Source: Acetobacteraceae bacterium
GTDB taxonomy: Bacteria > Pseudomonadota > Alphaproteobacteria > Acetobacterales > Acetobacteraceae
NCBI GenBank assembly: GCA_947462945.1
Contig: CANHTE010000082.1
Coordinates: forward strand, 1-6,457
Length of the DNA stretch: 6,457 bases
Reading direction: 5' to 3'
Shown here: positions 1 to 6,232 of the stretch, piece by piece
How the letters are laid out: every line of letters begins with the position of its first letter
Numbering within the stretch: position 1 is the first letter of the stretch
Translations under genes and position numbers: made by a program
The notes under the pieces: model-generated
Told to the model about the DNA's origin: nothing
Seen by the model: the letters and a program-made list of their open reading frames with translations, nothing else
Database searches by the model: none

Positions 1-405
1 ATCCACGCCGGGCGTGCAGAATTTGCTGGCGGGCGTGGCCACGGCCATGTCGCAACTGGCCACCAGCTGGCAGCCGGCGGCGGTGGCAATGCCCTCCACG
101 GCGGCGATCACCGGCACCGGGTGGTTCACCACCTGCTGCATGACCTCGCTGCACAAGGCCATGGTGCGGGCAAAAAAATCGCAGCCGCCATCCGGCGCGG
201 CGCGCGCGGCGGTGAGTTCGCGCAGATCATGCCCGGCGGAAAAGGCCGGGCCATGCGCGGCCAGCACGATGCAGCGCGCATCCTCGGCCGCGTGCAGCGC
301 ATCACGCAGCGCTTCCAGCAGGGCGATGCTCAGCGCATTGCGCGCGGCCGGGCGGTCCAGCGTGATCAGCGCCACGCCATCATTGTGCCGTTCGGTAAGG
401 ATCAT
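1..405 (-). CDS. ECHDC3-like enoyl-CoA hydratase/isomerase family protein (C-terminus cut by window edge)
   Basis: The first 135 residues of a crotonase-fold protein are present; the C-terminal half lies beyond position 1. The N-terminus reads MILTERHNDGVALITLDRPA. An oxyanion-hole segment FSAGHDL follows at residues 55-61, then NHPVPVIAAVEG (94-105), AAGCQLVASCDMAVAT (109-124) and FCTPGV (129-134). The GHDL, NHPVPVIA and GCQLVASCD wording is that of the ECHDC3 group, not of classical FadB or PaaF hydratases. Aligned by eye to rat crotonase, Glu144 is replaced by Gln113 and Glu164 by Gly133, so ordinary hydration is unlikely and the reaction is unknown. The ATG shares four bases (ATGA) with the stop of the upstream acyl-CoA synthetase gene, with GGAG ten bases before it, which implies translational coupling. 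Family membership is secure; the function is not. Confidence 0.9.
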   Translation of the reverse strand, partial: MILTERHNDGVALITLDRPAARNALSIALLEALRDALHAAEDARCIVLAAHGPAFSAGHDLRELTAARAAPDGGCDFFARTMALCSEVMQQVVNHPVPVIAAVEGIATAAGCQLVASCDMAVATPASKFCTPGVD

Positions 406-2279
406 CGCCCCAGCACTCCCGCGATTTCTTCCAGGATCATCGGATCATCAATCGTTGGCGGCACGGCATAGGTTTCCCCATCGGCGATTTTCCGGATGGT
501 CGCGCGCAAAATCTTTCCGGAGCGCGTCTTGGGCAGCCGCTGCACCACGCGGGCTTCCTTGAAGGCCGCAACCGGCCCGATCCGCTCGCGCACCAGCTTC
601 ACCAATTCGCGCGCCACCTCGTCAGGGTCCCGTGCCGCGCCGGCCTTGAGCACGACGAGGCCGAGCGGCGCCTGGCCCTTCAGCGCATCGGCGATGCCCA
701 CCACCGCGCATTCCGCCACATCCGGATGCGCGGCCAGCACTTCCTCCATCGCACCGGTGGAAAGCCGGTGGCCCGCCACATTGATGATGTCATCCGTGCG
801 GCCCATCACCCAGACGAAGCCCTCCGCATCCACCATCCCGGCGTCGGAGCTGTCATAGAAACCGGGGAAGGTGGAGAGATAGGCCTCCCGGTAACGCTGC
901 TCGGCATTCCACAGCGTGGGCGCGCAGCCGGGCGGCAAAGGCAGCTTCACCACCAGCGCGCCATTCTCGCCGCGCGGGACTTCACGGCCCTCGGAATCCA
1001 GCGCGCGCACATCGAAGCCCGGCGTGGGCTTGCCGCCCGAACCGGGCCGTGGCTCGAACAGGCCAAAGCCGCGAAAGCCGGCGGTGATGGGCCAGCCCGT
1101 CTCGGTCTGCCACCAGTGGTCCACCACGGGGATGCCCAGCTTCTCCATGGCCCAGAGGGCCGTGGGCGGATCACAGCGCTCACCCGCCAGATACAGCGCC
1201 TCCAGCTTCGAGAGGTCGTAAGGCCGCATCAGCGCTGCCTCGGGGTCTTCCTTGCGGATGGCGCGGATGGCGGTCGGCGCGGTAAACAGCAGCTTCACCC
1301 CATGCTCGGCACAGACGCGCCAGAAGGTGCCGGCATCCGGCGTGCCCACCGGCTTGCCCTCGAAGAGGATGGTGGTGCAGCCCGCCAGCAGCGGCGCATA
1401 GACGATGTAGGAATGGCCAACCACCCAGCCGACATCGCTGGCCGCCCAATACACATCGCCCGGCGCCATGCCGTAGATCATGGACATGGAGTGGTGCAGC
1501 GCCACCGCATGGCCGCCATTGTCCCGCACAATGCCCTTGGGCTTTCCCGTCGTGCCGCTGGTGTAGAGGATGTAGAGCGGGTCCGTCGCTGCCACATCCA
1601 CGCAAGGCTGCGGCGGGCCGGCGGCTTCCTCGGCCGCATAGTCGAAATCGCGGCCCTCGATCATCATGCAGGCCTGTTGCGGCCGCTGCAGAACCAGGCA
1701 GAAACCGGGCTTATGCGCGGCGATGCCGATGGCCGCATCCAGCAGCGGCTTATAGGCGATGACGCGCCCGGGCTCGAGGCCGCAGCTGGCGCTGATCACC
1801 GCCTTGGGCGTGGCGTCATTGATGCGCGCGGCAAGTTCCGCCGCCGCAAAGCCGCCGAACACCACGGAATGGATGGCGCCCAGCCGCGCGCAGGCCAGCA
1901 TGGCGATGGCGGCCTCGGGCACCATGGGCATGTAGATGATCACGCGGTCGCCCTTGGTGATGCCGCGCGCGGCCAGCGCGCCCGCCAGCCGCGCCGTGCG
2001 GTCCCGCATCTCGGTGTAGGTGATACGCTGCTGGGTGCCGGTGATGGGGCTGTCATACAGAATGGCGGTCTGTGCGCCGCGCCCTGCGGCCACATGGCGG
2101 TCCAGCGCATTGTGGCAGGTGTTCAGCACCCCATCGGCGAACCAGCGGCCAAACAGGCCCTGGCTTGCGTCCAGCGCCAGGCTGGGCGGGCGTGTCCAGT
2201 CGAGGCCCTGGGCGGCTCTCAGCCAATAGTCCTCGGGGTCGTTGCGCCATTGCGCCACTGCGGCATCGTAAGCCGGCAT
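402..2279 (-). CDS. prpE: Propionyl/acetyl-CoA synthetase, PrpE/ACSS3 type
   Basis: This 625-residue cytosolic AMP-forming acyl-CoA synthetase would make propionyl-CoA or acetyl-CoA from the free acid, ATP and CoA through an acyl-adenylate. It shows an N-terminal ACAS segment (PEDYWLRAAQGLDW, 15-28), the phosphate-binding A3 motif YTSGTTGKPKG (239-249) and SDVGWVVGHSYIVYAPLLAG (281-300). It also has the acyl-pocket motif WWQTETG (389-395), the hinge motif GRTDDIINVAGHR (493-505) and the C-terminal PKTRSGK with catalytic Lys589. That lysine is the usual site of regulatory acetylation in this family. The length matches E. coli PrpE (about 628) and the wording, including the terminal TIDDP, is closer to PrpE/ACSS3 than to Acs. 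The start is supported by GAGGGAG seven bases upstream. No prpBCD genes are in view, so propionate rather than acetate or another short acid as substrate is inference. It overlaps the downstream crotonase gene by four bases. Confidence 0.94.
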   Translation of the reverse strand: MPAYDAAVAQWRNDPEDYWLRAAQGLDWTRPPSLALDASQGLFGRWFADGVLNTCHNALDRHVAAGRGAQTAILYDSPITGTQQRITYTEMRDRTARLAGALAARGITKGDRVIIYMPMVPEAAIAMLACARLGAIHSVVFGGFAAAELAARINDATPKAVISASCGLEPGRVIAYKPLLDAAIGIAAHKPGFCLVLQRPQQACMMIEGRDFDYAAEEAAGPPQPCVDVAATDPLYILYTSGTTGKPKGIVRDNGGHAVALHHSMSMIYGMAPGDVYWAASDVGWVVGHSYIVYAPLLAGCTTILFEGKPVGTPDAGTFWRVCAEHGVKLLFTAPTAIRAIRKEDPEAALMRPYDLSKLEALYLAGERCDPPTALWAMEKLGIPVVDHWWQTETGWPITAGFRGFGLFEPRPGSGGKPTPGFDVRALDSEGREVPRGENGALVVKLPLPPGCAPTLWNAEQRYREAYLSTFPGFYDSSDAGMVDAEGFVWVMGRTDDIINVAGHRLSTGAMEEVLAAHPDVAECAVVGIADALKGQAPLGLVVLKAGAARDPDEVARELVKLVRERIGPVAAFKEARVVQRLPKTRSGKILRATIRKIADGETYAVPPTIDDPMILEEIAGVLGR

Positions 2280-2286
2280 GGACCAT

Positions 2287-2293
2287 CTCCCTC
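2287..2293 (-). promoter_or_regulatory. Ribosome binding site of the acyl-CoA synthetase gene
   Basis: GAGGGAG on the minus strand ends seven bases before the ATG at 2279. It fixes this start over the out-of-frame ATG that lies between it and the true start codon. Confidence 0.7.
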
Positions 2294-2303
2294 TTTGCGG
2301 GTG

Positions 2304-2332
2304 AAAATGCGCCCATGGACGTTGCCTCGCAA
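2304..2332 (-). promoter_or_regulatory. Candidate promoter of the synthetase-crotonase operon
   Basis: On the minus strand TTGCGA (2332-2327) and CATTTT (2309-2304) are separated by 17 bases. The match to the sigma-70 consensus is 4/6 and 3/6, and transcription would start roughly 18 bases before the ATG. The match is weak and chosen by eye, but the space between the divergent genes is so short that the promoter must lie near here. It would overlap the possible early start of the divergent exporter gene at 2315. Confidence 0.22.
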
Positions 2333-2356
2333 GCGGGACCGCCGCACCATCCCATC

Positions 2357-3232
2357 ATGAGAACGCGCTTCCACGCTCTGCCCGGCAATCTGCGGGGCGC
2401 GATCCTGATGTCGCTCGGCGGGGTGCTGTTCGCGCTGGAGGCGCTGTTCATCCGCTGGATGAGTGATCGCGGCATTCCCGTCACCACGCAGCTTTTCGCG
2501 CGCTCGGTGGGGCAGCTCATTTGGGTCTTGCCGCTGATCCTGGCGGGCGGCCTGGCGGTGTTCCGCACCCGGCGGGCCGGGATGCATCTGCTGCGCGGTG
2601 CGTGCTCGGCTGCCACCTGGGGCTTCTACTTTCTCTCTTTTGCCTTTCTGGACCTGACAACCGCCACCGTCCTCTCCTTCACCAATGTGATGTTCACCAC
2701 CATGCTGGCCGGGCCGGTGCTGGGTGAGCGGGTGGGCGCGGCGCGCTGGGCGGGCACGCTGCTGGGCTTCATCGGGATTGCCGTGATGCTGCGCCCGGGC
2801 ACCGATATCCCGCTGCTCGGCGCGCTGGTGGCGCTGGCGGCCGCCATCGCCTGGTGCGGCATCACCCTCACCTCGCGCAGCCTGTCACGCACCGAAAGCA
2901 CCCAGACGGTGCTGGCCTGGGTGGGGATGATCACCAGCCTTTGCGTCGCGCCCTTCGCCATCGCCCTCTGGCAGCCCATCGGCCTGGGTGATGCGCTGAT
3001 CCTGCTCGTCTTCGGCCTGGTGACGCCGGGTATCATCTGGCTGGTGACCGAGGCCCTGCGCGCGGGGGAGGCCAGCGCCGTGGCGCCCTTCCAGTATCTG
3101 CGCCTGGTGGTGATCGCCGCCTTCGGCTGGGTGTTGTTCGGCGAGGTGCCGGATGGCTGGACCTGGCTGGGCGCGCTGATCATCCTCAGTGGCGCGCTCG
3201 TCATCACCATCAGCGAGGCGCGCAGACGGTGA
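2357..3232 (+). CDS. EamA/DMT-family membrane transporter
   Basis: This 291-residue inner-membrane protein of the drug/metabolite transporter superfamily usually exports metabolites or amino acids; the substrate cannot be read from sequence. About ten hydrophobic segments fall into two EamA repeats. The first runs from NLRGAILMSLGGVLFALEAL (residues 11-30) to GERVGAARWAGTLLGFIGIA (123-142). The second begins near GALVALAAAIAWCGITL (155-171) and ends with the mirrored GEVPDGWTWLGALIILSGAL (262-281). The start is uncertain. ATG 2357 leaves the usual ten-residue lead before the first helix but has no clear ribosome site. In-frame ATG 2315 would add 14 residues (DVASQAGPPHHPI) and has a weak GGGTGA upstream. 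It is divergent from the synthetase gene. Its stop overlaps the start of the permease gene, so it heads a tight plus-strand operon. Confidence 0.9.
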   Translation: MRTRFHALPGNLRGAILMSLGGVLFALEALFIRWMSDRGIPVTTQLFARSVGQLIWVLPLILAGGLAVFRTRRAGMHLLRGACSAATWGFYFLSFAFLDLTTATVLSFTNVMFTTMLAGPVLGERVGAARWAGTLLGFIGIAVMLRPGTDIPLLGALVALAAAIAWCGITLTSRSLSRTESTQTVLAWVGMITSLCVAPFAIALWQPIGLGDALILLVFGLVTPGIIWLVTEALRAGEASAVAPFQYLRLVVIAAFGWVLFGEVPDGWTWLGALIILSGALVITISEARRR

Positions 3233-4620
3233 TGCTGTTGCTTCAGGCGGCGCCGCTGATGGTGCTGCTCGCCCTGCTGGGCAGCGGCCTGGCGGGCCCT
3301 CTTGCGGCCTGCGGCGTGGCGCTGGCGCTGGCCATCCCCGCCATCGCCGCCAGCCTGCCCGAGGGCACGACGCTGGCCGCCTTCCTGGGCAGCGAGACGC
3401 TGCGCGCCGCCTATCTGGCGCTGCAGCCCATGGCGGTGGTGGCGGGCGGGTTGCTGTTTCACGCCGCCGTGCAGCCCACGGCCGATGGCGCGGCGCGGGA
3501 GGCCAATGCCGCGCGCATCTTCGCGGTCACGCTGCCCATGGGCTGCTTCCTGGAATCCGTGACCGGTTTCGCCGTCGGGGCGGTGTTCGCGCTGGCCGCC
3601 TTGCGCGCCATGGGGATTGGCGGGGCGGTGGCGGTGGCGCTGTCGCTCCAGGCGCTGGTCATGGTGCCATGGGGGGGCCTGGGCCCCGGCACCGCACTCG
3701 GCGCGGTGCTGGCGGGCGTGCCGGCGCAGGCGGCGGTGGCATGGACCGCCTGGCCCAATGCCGGCTGGATCATCGCCCTCGCTCCCGTCATGTGGTGGCT
3801 GCAATCCCGCGCCGGCGTGGTGGTGAGCGGGCGCGAGAAGGCCATGCAGGCGCTGATGCTGGGCGTGCTGGGCGTGCTGCTGGTGGCGCTGCACCGGATT
3901 TTTCCCTTCGAGGTGATCGGCGTGGTCGCCTCGGGTGGCGTCACCATCTGGGCGCTCTGGCGGGCCGATCCGCCGCGGGACCTCATGGCCGCGCTGCGCA
4001 TGAGCTGGCCTTACCTCGTGCTGACGCTTTGCCTGCTGGCCGCGCGGCTGGTGCCAAACCCGCCGGCCCTGCGGCCCTTTGCCGAATTGCCGGCCTTCCC
4101 CATCACCCATGTGGCGGTGGTGCTCTGGGTGGTCTCGGCCGGGCTTTTGCTGGCCCGTGCCGATGGGCGGCCGCGCGGCCTGGCGGCGCTGCGGCGGGCG
4201 CAGAAACCGGCACTGGCCATGCTGCTCTACGTCACGCTCGGGCGCTGGCTGGCCGGGAGTGGCATCGCCCTCGCGCTGGCCAATGCGCTGACCGAGGGCA
4301 AGGGCGATCTTGCCGCCTATGCCATCACGCCGCTGGGCTTCGCCGCCGGCATGATCACCGGCAGCAATGTGGGCGCCAATGCCGCGCTCATGCCGGTGCA
4401 GGCCGCACTGGGGCAGGTGCTGGGGCTGCCCGTGCTGCTGGCCCCCGCGCTGCACAATTTCGCCGGCGCGGCGGGGGCGGGGATGAGCATCGCCGGCACC
4501 GCCATGCTCTGCGCCCTGCTCGCCGATGGCACGCGCCCCGTGCAAGTCTGGCGGCTGATGCTTCCTTCCATGGCGCTGGTGATGCTGTTCGGCACGCTTG
4601 CTCTCGTTTTCATGAGGTAA
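3232..4620 (+). CDS. L-lactate permease (LctP/LldP) family transporter
   Basis: This polytopic inner-membrane protein of 462 residues is related to lactate/glycolate proton symporters. Two family signatures are visible. CFLESVTGF (105-113), followed by a glycine-rich helix ending in WGGLGPGTALGAVLAG (147-162), corresponds to the FLEGAAGFG region of LldP. GMITGSNVGANAALMPVQAA (373-392), followed by HNFAGAAGAGMSIAG (408-422), corresponds to the GSD/N-containing C-terminal signature. It is shorter than LldP (about 550) and diverged, so lactate itself is not assured; another short carboxylate is possible. ATG 3232 overlaps the exporter stop by one base (TGATG). GTG 3229 would give a four-base overlap and better spacing from GAGG at 3215-3218, so the true start may be one codon earlier. 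The gene is co-transcribed with its neighbours and divergent from an acyl-CoA synthetase that could activate an imported acid. Confidence 0.82.
   Translation: MLLLQAAPLMVLLALLGSGLAGPLAACGVALALAIPAIAASLPEGTTLAAFLGSETLRAAYLALQPMAVVAGGLLFHAAVQPTADGAAREANAARIFAVTLPMGCFLESVTGFAVGAVFALAALRAMGIGGAVAVALSLQALVMVPWGGLGPGTALGAVLAGVPAQAAVAWTAWPNAGWIIALAPVMWWLQSRAGVVVSGREKAMQALMLGVLGVLLVALHRIFPFEVIGVVASGGVTIWALWRADPPRDLMAALRMSWPYLVLTLCLLAARLVPNPPALRPFAELPAFPITHVAVVLWVVSAGLLLARADGRPRGLAALRRAQKPALAMLLYVTLGRWLAGSGIALALANALTEGKGDLAAYAITPLGFAAGMITGSNVGANAALMPVQAALGQVLGLPVLLAPALHNFAGAAGAGMSIAGTAMLCALLADGTRPVQVWRLMLPSMALVMLFGTLALVFMR
4614..4617 (+). promoter_or_regulatory. Ribosome binding site of the DNA glycosylase gene, inside the end of the permease gene
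   Basis: GAGG lies in the last codons of the permease gene (ATG AGG TAA) and ends five bases before the ATG at 4623. It fixes the glycosylase start. Because the site is cleared by ribosomes finishing the permease, the two genes are probably coupled. Confidence 0.7.
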
Positions 4621-4622
4621 CC

Positions 4623-5258
4623 ATGTCCGACTGGCAGATCGCCGAACGCCAGCTGCTGCGTGACAAGCAGCTTCGCCCGCTGCTCAAGCGGATCGGCCCC
4701 TGCACCCTCGTGCCCTTGCAGCGTGAACCCTATGAGGCGCTGGTGCGTGCCATCGCGCATCAGCAGGTGCATGGCCGCGCGGCCGAGGCGATGCTGAACC
4801 GCTTTTGCGCTCTGCATGAGGGCGAGGAGTTTCCCCCGGCGGAATTCGTCCTGGCCCTGCCGCCCGAGGCGCTGCGGGGCTGCGGGTTCTCCGGCTCCAA
4901 GGTGCTGGCCATCCAGGACATCGCGGCAAAAACCCGCGAAGGCCTGGTGCCGAACCTCGAGGAAGCCTCAAGCCTGACCGATGCGGCCCTGATCGAGCGT
5001 CTGGTCACCATTCGCGGCGTGGGCCGATGGACGGTGGAGATGCTGCTGATCTTCACCCTGGGCCGCACCGACATCCTGCCCGTGGATGATTTCGGCGTGC
5101 GCGAAGGCTGGCGGCTGCTGAATGGGCTGGAGCTGCAACCCAAGCCCAAGGAATTGGCCGCGATCGGCGAGGCCTGGAAGCCATGGCGCAGCTTGGCCGC
5201 CTGGTATCTCTGGCGGGCGGCGGATGAGGGCAAGAAGGTGAAGGTCAGCGCCGTTTAA
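4623..5258 (+). CDS. DNA-3-methyladenine glycosylase, AlkA-type HhH-GPD protein
   Basis: This 211-residue cytosolic base-excision-repair enzyme would remove alkylated purines such as 3-methyladenine, leaving an abasic site. It contains the HhH-GPD core: YEALVRAIAHQQVHGRAAEA (37-56), GFSGSKVLAIQDIA (88-101), and the helix-hairpin-helix with LVTIRGVGRWTVEM (127-140). The catalytic loop ILPVDDFGVR (151-160) has Asp156 at the position of E. coli AlkA Asp238. The family signature WKPWRSLAAWYLW (186-198) closes the domain. It lacks the extra N-terminal domain of E. coli AlkA (282 residues), as is common for the shorter bacterial relatives. The start is set by GAGG five bases upstream, only two bases after the permease stop. 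No Ada box or alkylation-response regulator is in view, so expression probably follows the transporter operon. The open frame extends far upstream, but that part is a shadow of the permease gene. Confidence 0.94.
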   Translation: MSDWQIAERQLLRDKQLRPLLKRIGPCTLVPLQREPYEALVRAIAHQQVHGRAAEAMLNRFCALHEGEEFPPAEFVLALPPEALRGCGFSGSKVLAIQDIAAKTREGLVPNLEEASSLTDAALIERLVTIRGVGRWTVEMLLIFTLGRTDILPVDDFGVREGWRLLNGLELQPKPKELAAIGEAWKPWRSLAAWYLWRAADEGKKVKVSAV

Positions 5259-5272
5259 AGGGCACCGGATGA

Positions 5273-5674
5273 TCAGCGGCGCAGCGCCGGGGCCGGCGTG
5301 CTGGATTGCCGCAGATCATCATACAGCCCGGTCTGCCCACGCGCGCAGGCGCCTTCGGCCAGCATCCGGCGATAGCCGGCGCTGGTCCGCACGCAGGCCT
5401 GCGCCAGACCAGTGCGATTCTGCCCGGTGGCGTTGCGGACATCATTGATGAAGCGGTTCACCTCGGCATAGGCGGTGTTTTTCTCGGGCGTGGTTTTGTT
5501 CGAGGCGGCGATGCAGGCCTGCCAGGCGCGCACCTGCTCATTGCAGCTGGGAACGCCTGTCGTGTCCGGGGCGGTCGGGGGTGCGGCCGGGGATTGTGCG
5601 GCCGGGGGGCGGCTGGATTGTGCGGCGGCGCCCAGGGGTGCCAGCAGCAGGGTGGCCAGGATCAGGCGCAGCAT
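5273..5674 (-). CDS. Small secreted four-cysteine protein, function unknown
   Basis: I do not recognise this 133-residue protein. Its N-terminus is a clear signal peptide: MLRLILATLLLAPLGAAA with a likely cleavage after Ala18 before QSS. A Pro/Ala-rich linker (about 19-42) follows, with AAQS repeated. Then comes a compact domain with Cys44, Cys54, Cys94 and Cys110, spaced C-x9-C and C-x15-C, suitable for two disulfides in the periplasm. The domain includes AEVNRFINDVRNATG (70-84) and ends in a basic LRR. Pairing of the cysteines is inference. The start is well set: AAGGAG lies six bases before the ATG. The gene converges on the glycosylase gene with only 14 bases between the stops and diverges from the DUF1244 gene across a 176-base spacer, so it is probably a single-gene unit. 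Confidence 0.82.
   Translation of the reverse strand: MLRLILATLLLAPLGAAAQSSRPPAAQSPAAPPTAPDTTGVPSCNEQVRAWQACIAASNKTTPEKNTAYAEVNRFINDVRNATGQNRTGLAQACVRTSAGYRRMLAEGACARGQTGLYDDLRQSSTPAPALRR
5591..5626 (-). repeat. Short in-frame direct repeat in the Pro/Ala linker of the secreted protein
   Basis: GGATTGTGCGGC (plus-strand reading) occurs at 5591-5602 and 5615-5626, a 24-base period. Each copy encodes AAQS on the minus strand. An overlapping repeat, GTGCGGCCGGGG, occurs at 5581-5592 and 5596-5607. This looks like slippage-type duplication in a low-constraint linker. Confidence 0.6.
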
Positions 5675-5680
5675 GGAATT

Positions 5681-5686
5681 CTCCTT
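5681..5686 (-). promoter_or_regulatory. Ribosome binding site of the secreted-protein gene
   Basis: AAGGAG on the minus strand ends six bases before the ATG at 5674, a near-consensus site at ideal distance. It supports both the reality of this small gene and its start. Confidence 0.75.
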
Positions 5687-5837
5687 CGTGGCGTCACGTC
5701 ATCGAGATGGAAGCCCCGGTTACGCGCTGCTTACCCTGATGGCGCCCTCGGTCAATCCATCCGCAAACCATACGCGTTTCGCTTCGGCTTGCGCCAGCAT
5801 GCTTGAAGCCCGCCAGGCCCAGGCGCATTGTTGGAAA

Positions 5838-5843
5838 AAGGAG
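5838..5843 (+). promoter_or_regulatory. Ribosome binding site of the DUF1244 gene
   Basis: AAGGAG ends seven bases before ATG 5851. It selects this start over the upstream in-frame TTG at 5803, which has no comparable site. Confidence 0.75.
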
Positions 5844-5850
5844 CACCGTC

Positions 5851-6189
5851 ATGCCGATCCCGCAGCCCGAAGCCCAACTCCCCCTCGACGCCGACCCCGC
5901 CACGCGGGACCGCATCGAGGCCGCCGCCTTCCGCAAACTGGTCGCGCATCTGCGGGAGCGTTCGGATGTGCAGAATATTGACATGATGAACCTGACGGGC
6001 TTCTGCCGGAATTGCGTCAGCCGCTGGTATCAGGAAGCCGCGGCCGATGCCGGCACAGCGCTGGAAACCCCCGCCGCGCGTGAGATCATCTACGGCATGG
6101 ACTACAAGGCCTGGCAGGCGGCCCACCAGAAGGAAGCCAGTGCCGAACAGAAGGCCGCCTTCGGCACGGCCATGGCCAAGCACGGGTAG
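5851..6189 (+). CDS. DUF1244 domain-containing protein
   Basis: This 112-residue soluble protein belongs to the DUF1244 family, which is conserved in Alphaproteobacteria and some other Proteobacteria. The biochemical role is not known to me. The conserved core is clear: [20 protein letters not shown] (27-46), then [18 protein letters not shown] (47-64) with a C-x2-C pair at Cys52 and Cys55, then [18 protein letters not shown] (76-93). The first 17 or so residues ([13 protein letters not shown]) are poorly conserved. The C-x2-C could bind a metal or be redox-active, but with only two cysteines a full zinc site would need other ligands or a dimer. From memory, DUF1244 often sits next to a DUF2312/GapR gene in Alphaproteobacteria, and that is the case here with a 43-base gap, so the two may be co-transcribed. 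Confidence 0.92.
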   Translation: MPIPQPEAQLPLDADPATRDRIEAAAFRKLVAHLRERSDVQNIDMMNLTGFCRNCVSRWYQEAAADAGTALETPAAREIIYGMDYKAWQAAHQKEASAEQKAAFGTAMAKHG

Positions 6190-6198
6190 AGGCGCTAC

Positions 6199-6229
6199 CT
6201 CCCTCGGCCTGTTGATGCATCCGAGAGAG
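6199..6229 (+). promoter_or_regulatory. Imperfect inverted repeat covering the ribosome site of the GapR-like gene
   Basis: CTCCCTCGG (6199-6207) can pair with CCGAGAGAG (6221-6229), leaving one C-A mismatch and a 13-base loop. The right arm is the purine-rich tract just before ATG 6233, the only ribosome-site candidate for that gene, so folding would hide it. There is no T-run after it, so it does not look like an intrinsic terminator. The pairing is seen; a regulatory role is inference. Confidence 0.35.
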
Positions 6230-6232
6230 ACC

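Larger units (their letters stand above)
5675..5850. other. Divergent intergenic region between the secreted-protein and DUF1244 genes
   Basis: This 176-base spacer is the longest non-coding stretch in the window and must hold promoters for both flanking genes. Toward the secreted-protein gene, TTGACC (5755-5750, minus) resembles a -35 box, but no convincing -10 follows at 16-18 bases. Toward DUF1244, TTGAAG (5803-5808) and CATTGT (5826-5831) lie 17 bases apart, again weak. An imperfect palindrome CGTGGCGTCACG is at 5687-5698. I see no RNA gene or small reading frame with its own ribosome site. Confidence 0.5.

Noticed and set aside
726..2360. Open frame of 544 codons on the plus strand, antisense to the synthetase gene
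   Set aside because: It has no recognisable domain, is rich in His/Arg/Gly/Ala as expected of a shadow frame in GC-rich DNA, and lies wholly opposite a well-conserved gene.
2626..4545. Open frame of 639 codons on the minus strand, opposite the exporter and permease genes
   Set aside because: Composition is dominated by Gln, His, Arg and Gly with no conserved motif; it is the shadow of two genuine membrane-protein genes.
3189..4622. Long upstream extension of the glycosylase reading frame
   Set aside because: It is an Arg/Gly/Ala-rich out-of-frame reading of the permease gene; the ribosome site before ATG 4623 and the family length place the true start there.
5248..5282. GCGCCG...CGGCGC inverted repeat spanning the convergent stops, as a bidirectional terminator
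   Set aside because: The stem is only six bases, the loop is 23 bases and there is no flanking T-run; too weak to call.
5285..5298. CGCCGG-GG-CCGGCG inverted repeat as a transcription terminator between convergent genes
   Set aside because: It lies within the last codons of the secreted-protein gene and no T-run follows on either strand; such GC palindromes are common by chance in this base composition.
5687..5698. Imperfect palindrome CGTGGCGTCACG upstream of the secreted-protein gene, as an operator
   Set aside because: Single copy, short, with a central mismatch, and no regulator gene nearby; expected by chance.
5803..5831. TTGAAG-17-CATTGT as the promoter of the DUF1244 gene
   Set aside because: Only 4/6 and 3/6 matches, and the implied start would fall on the ribosome site itself; not strong enough to annotate as a promoter.
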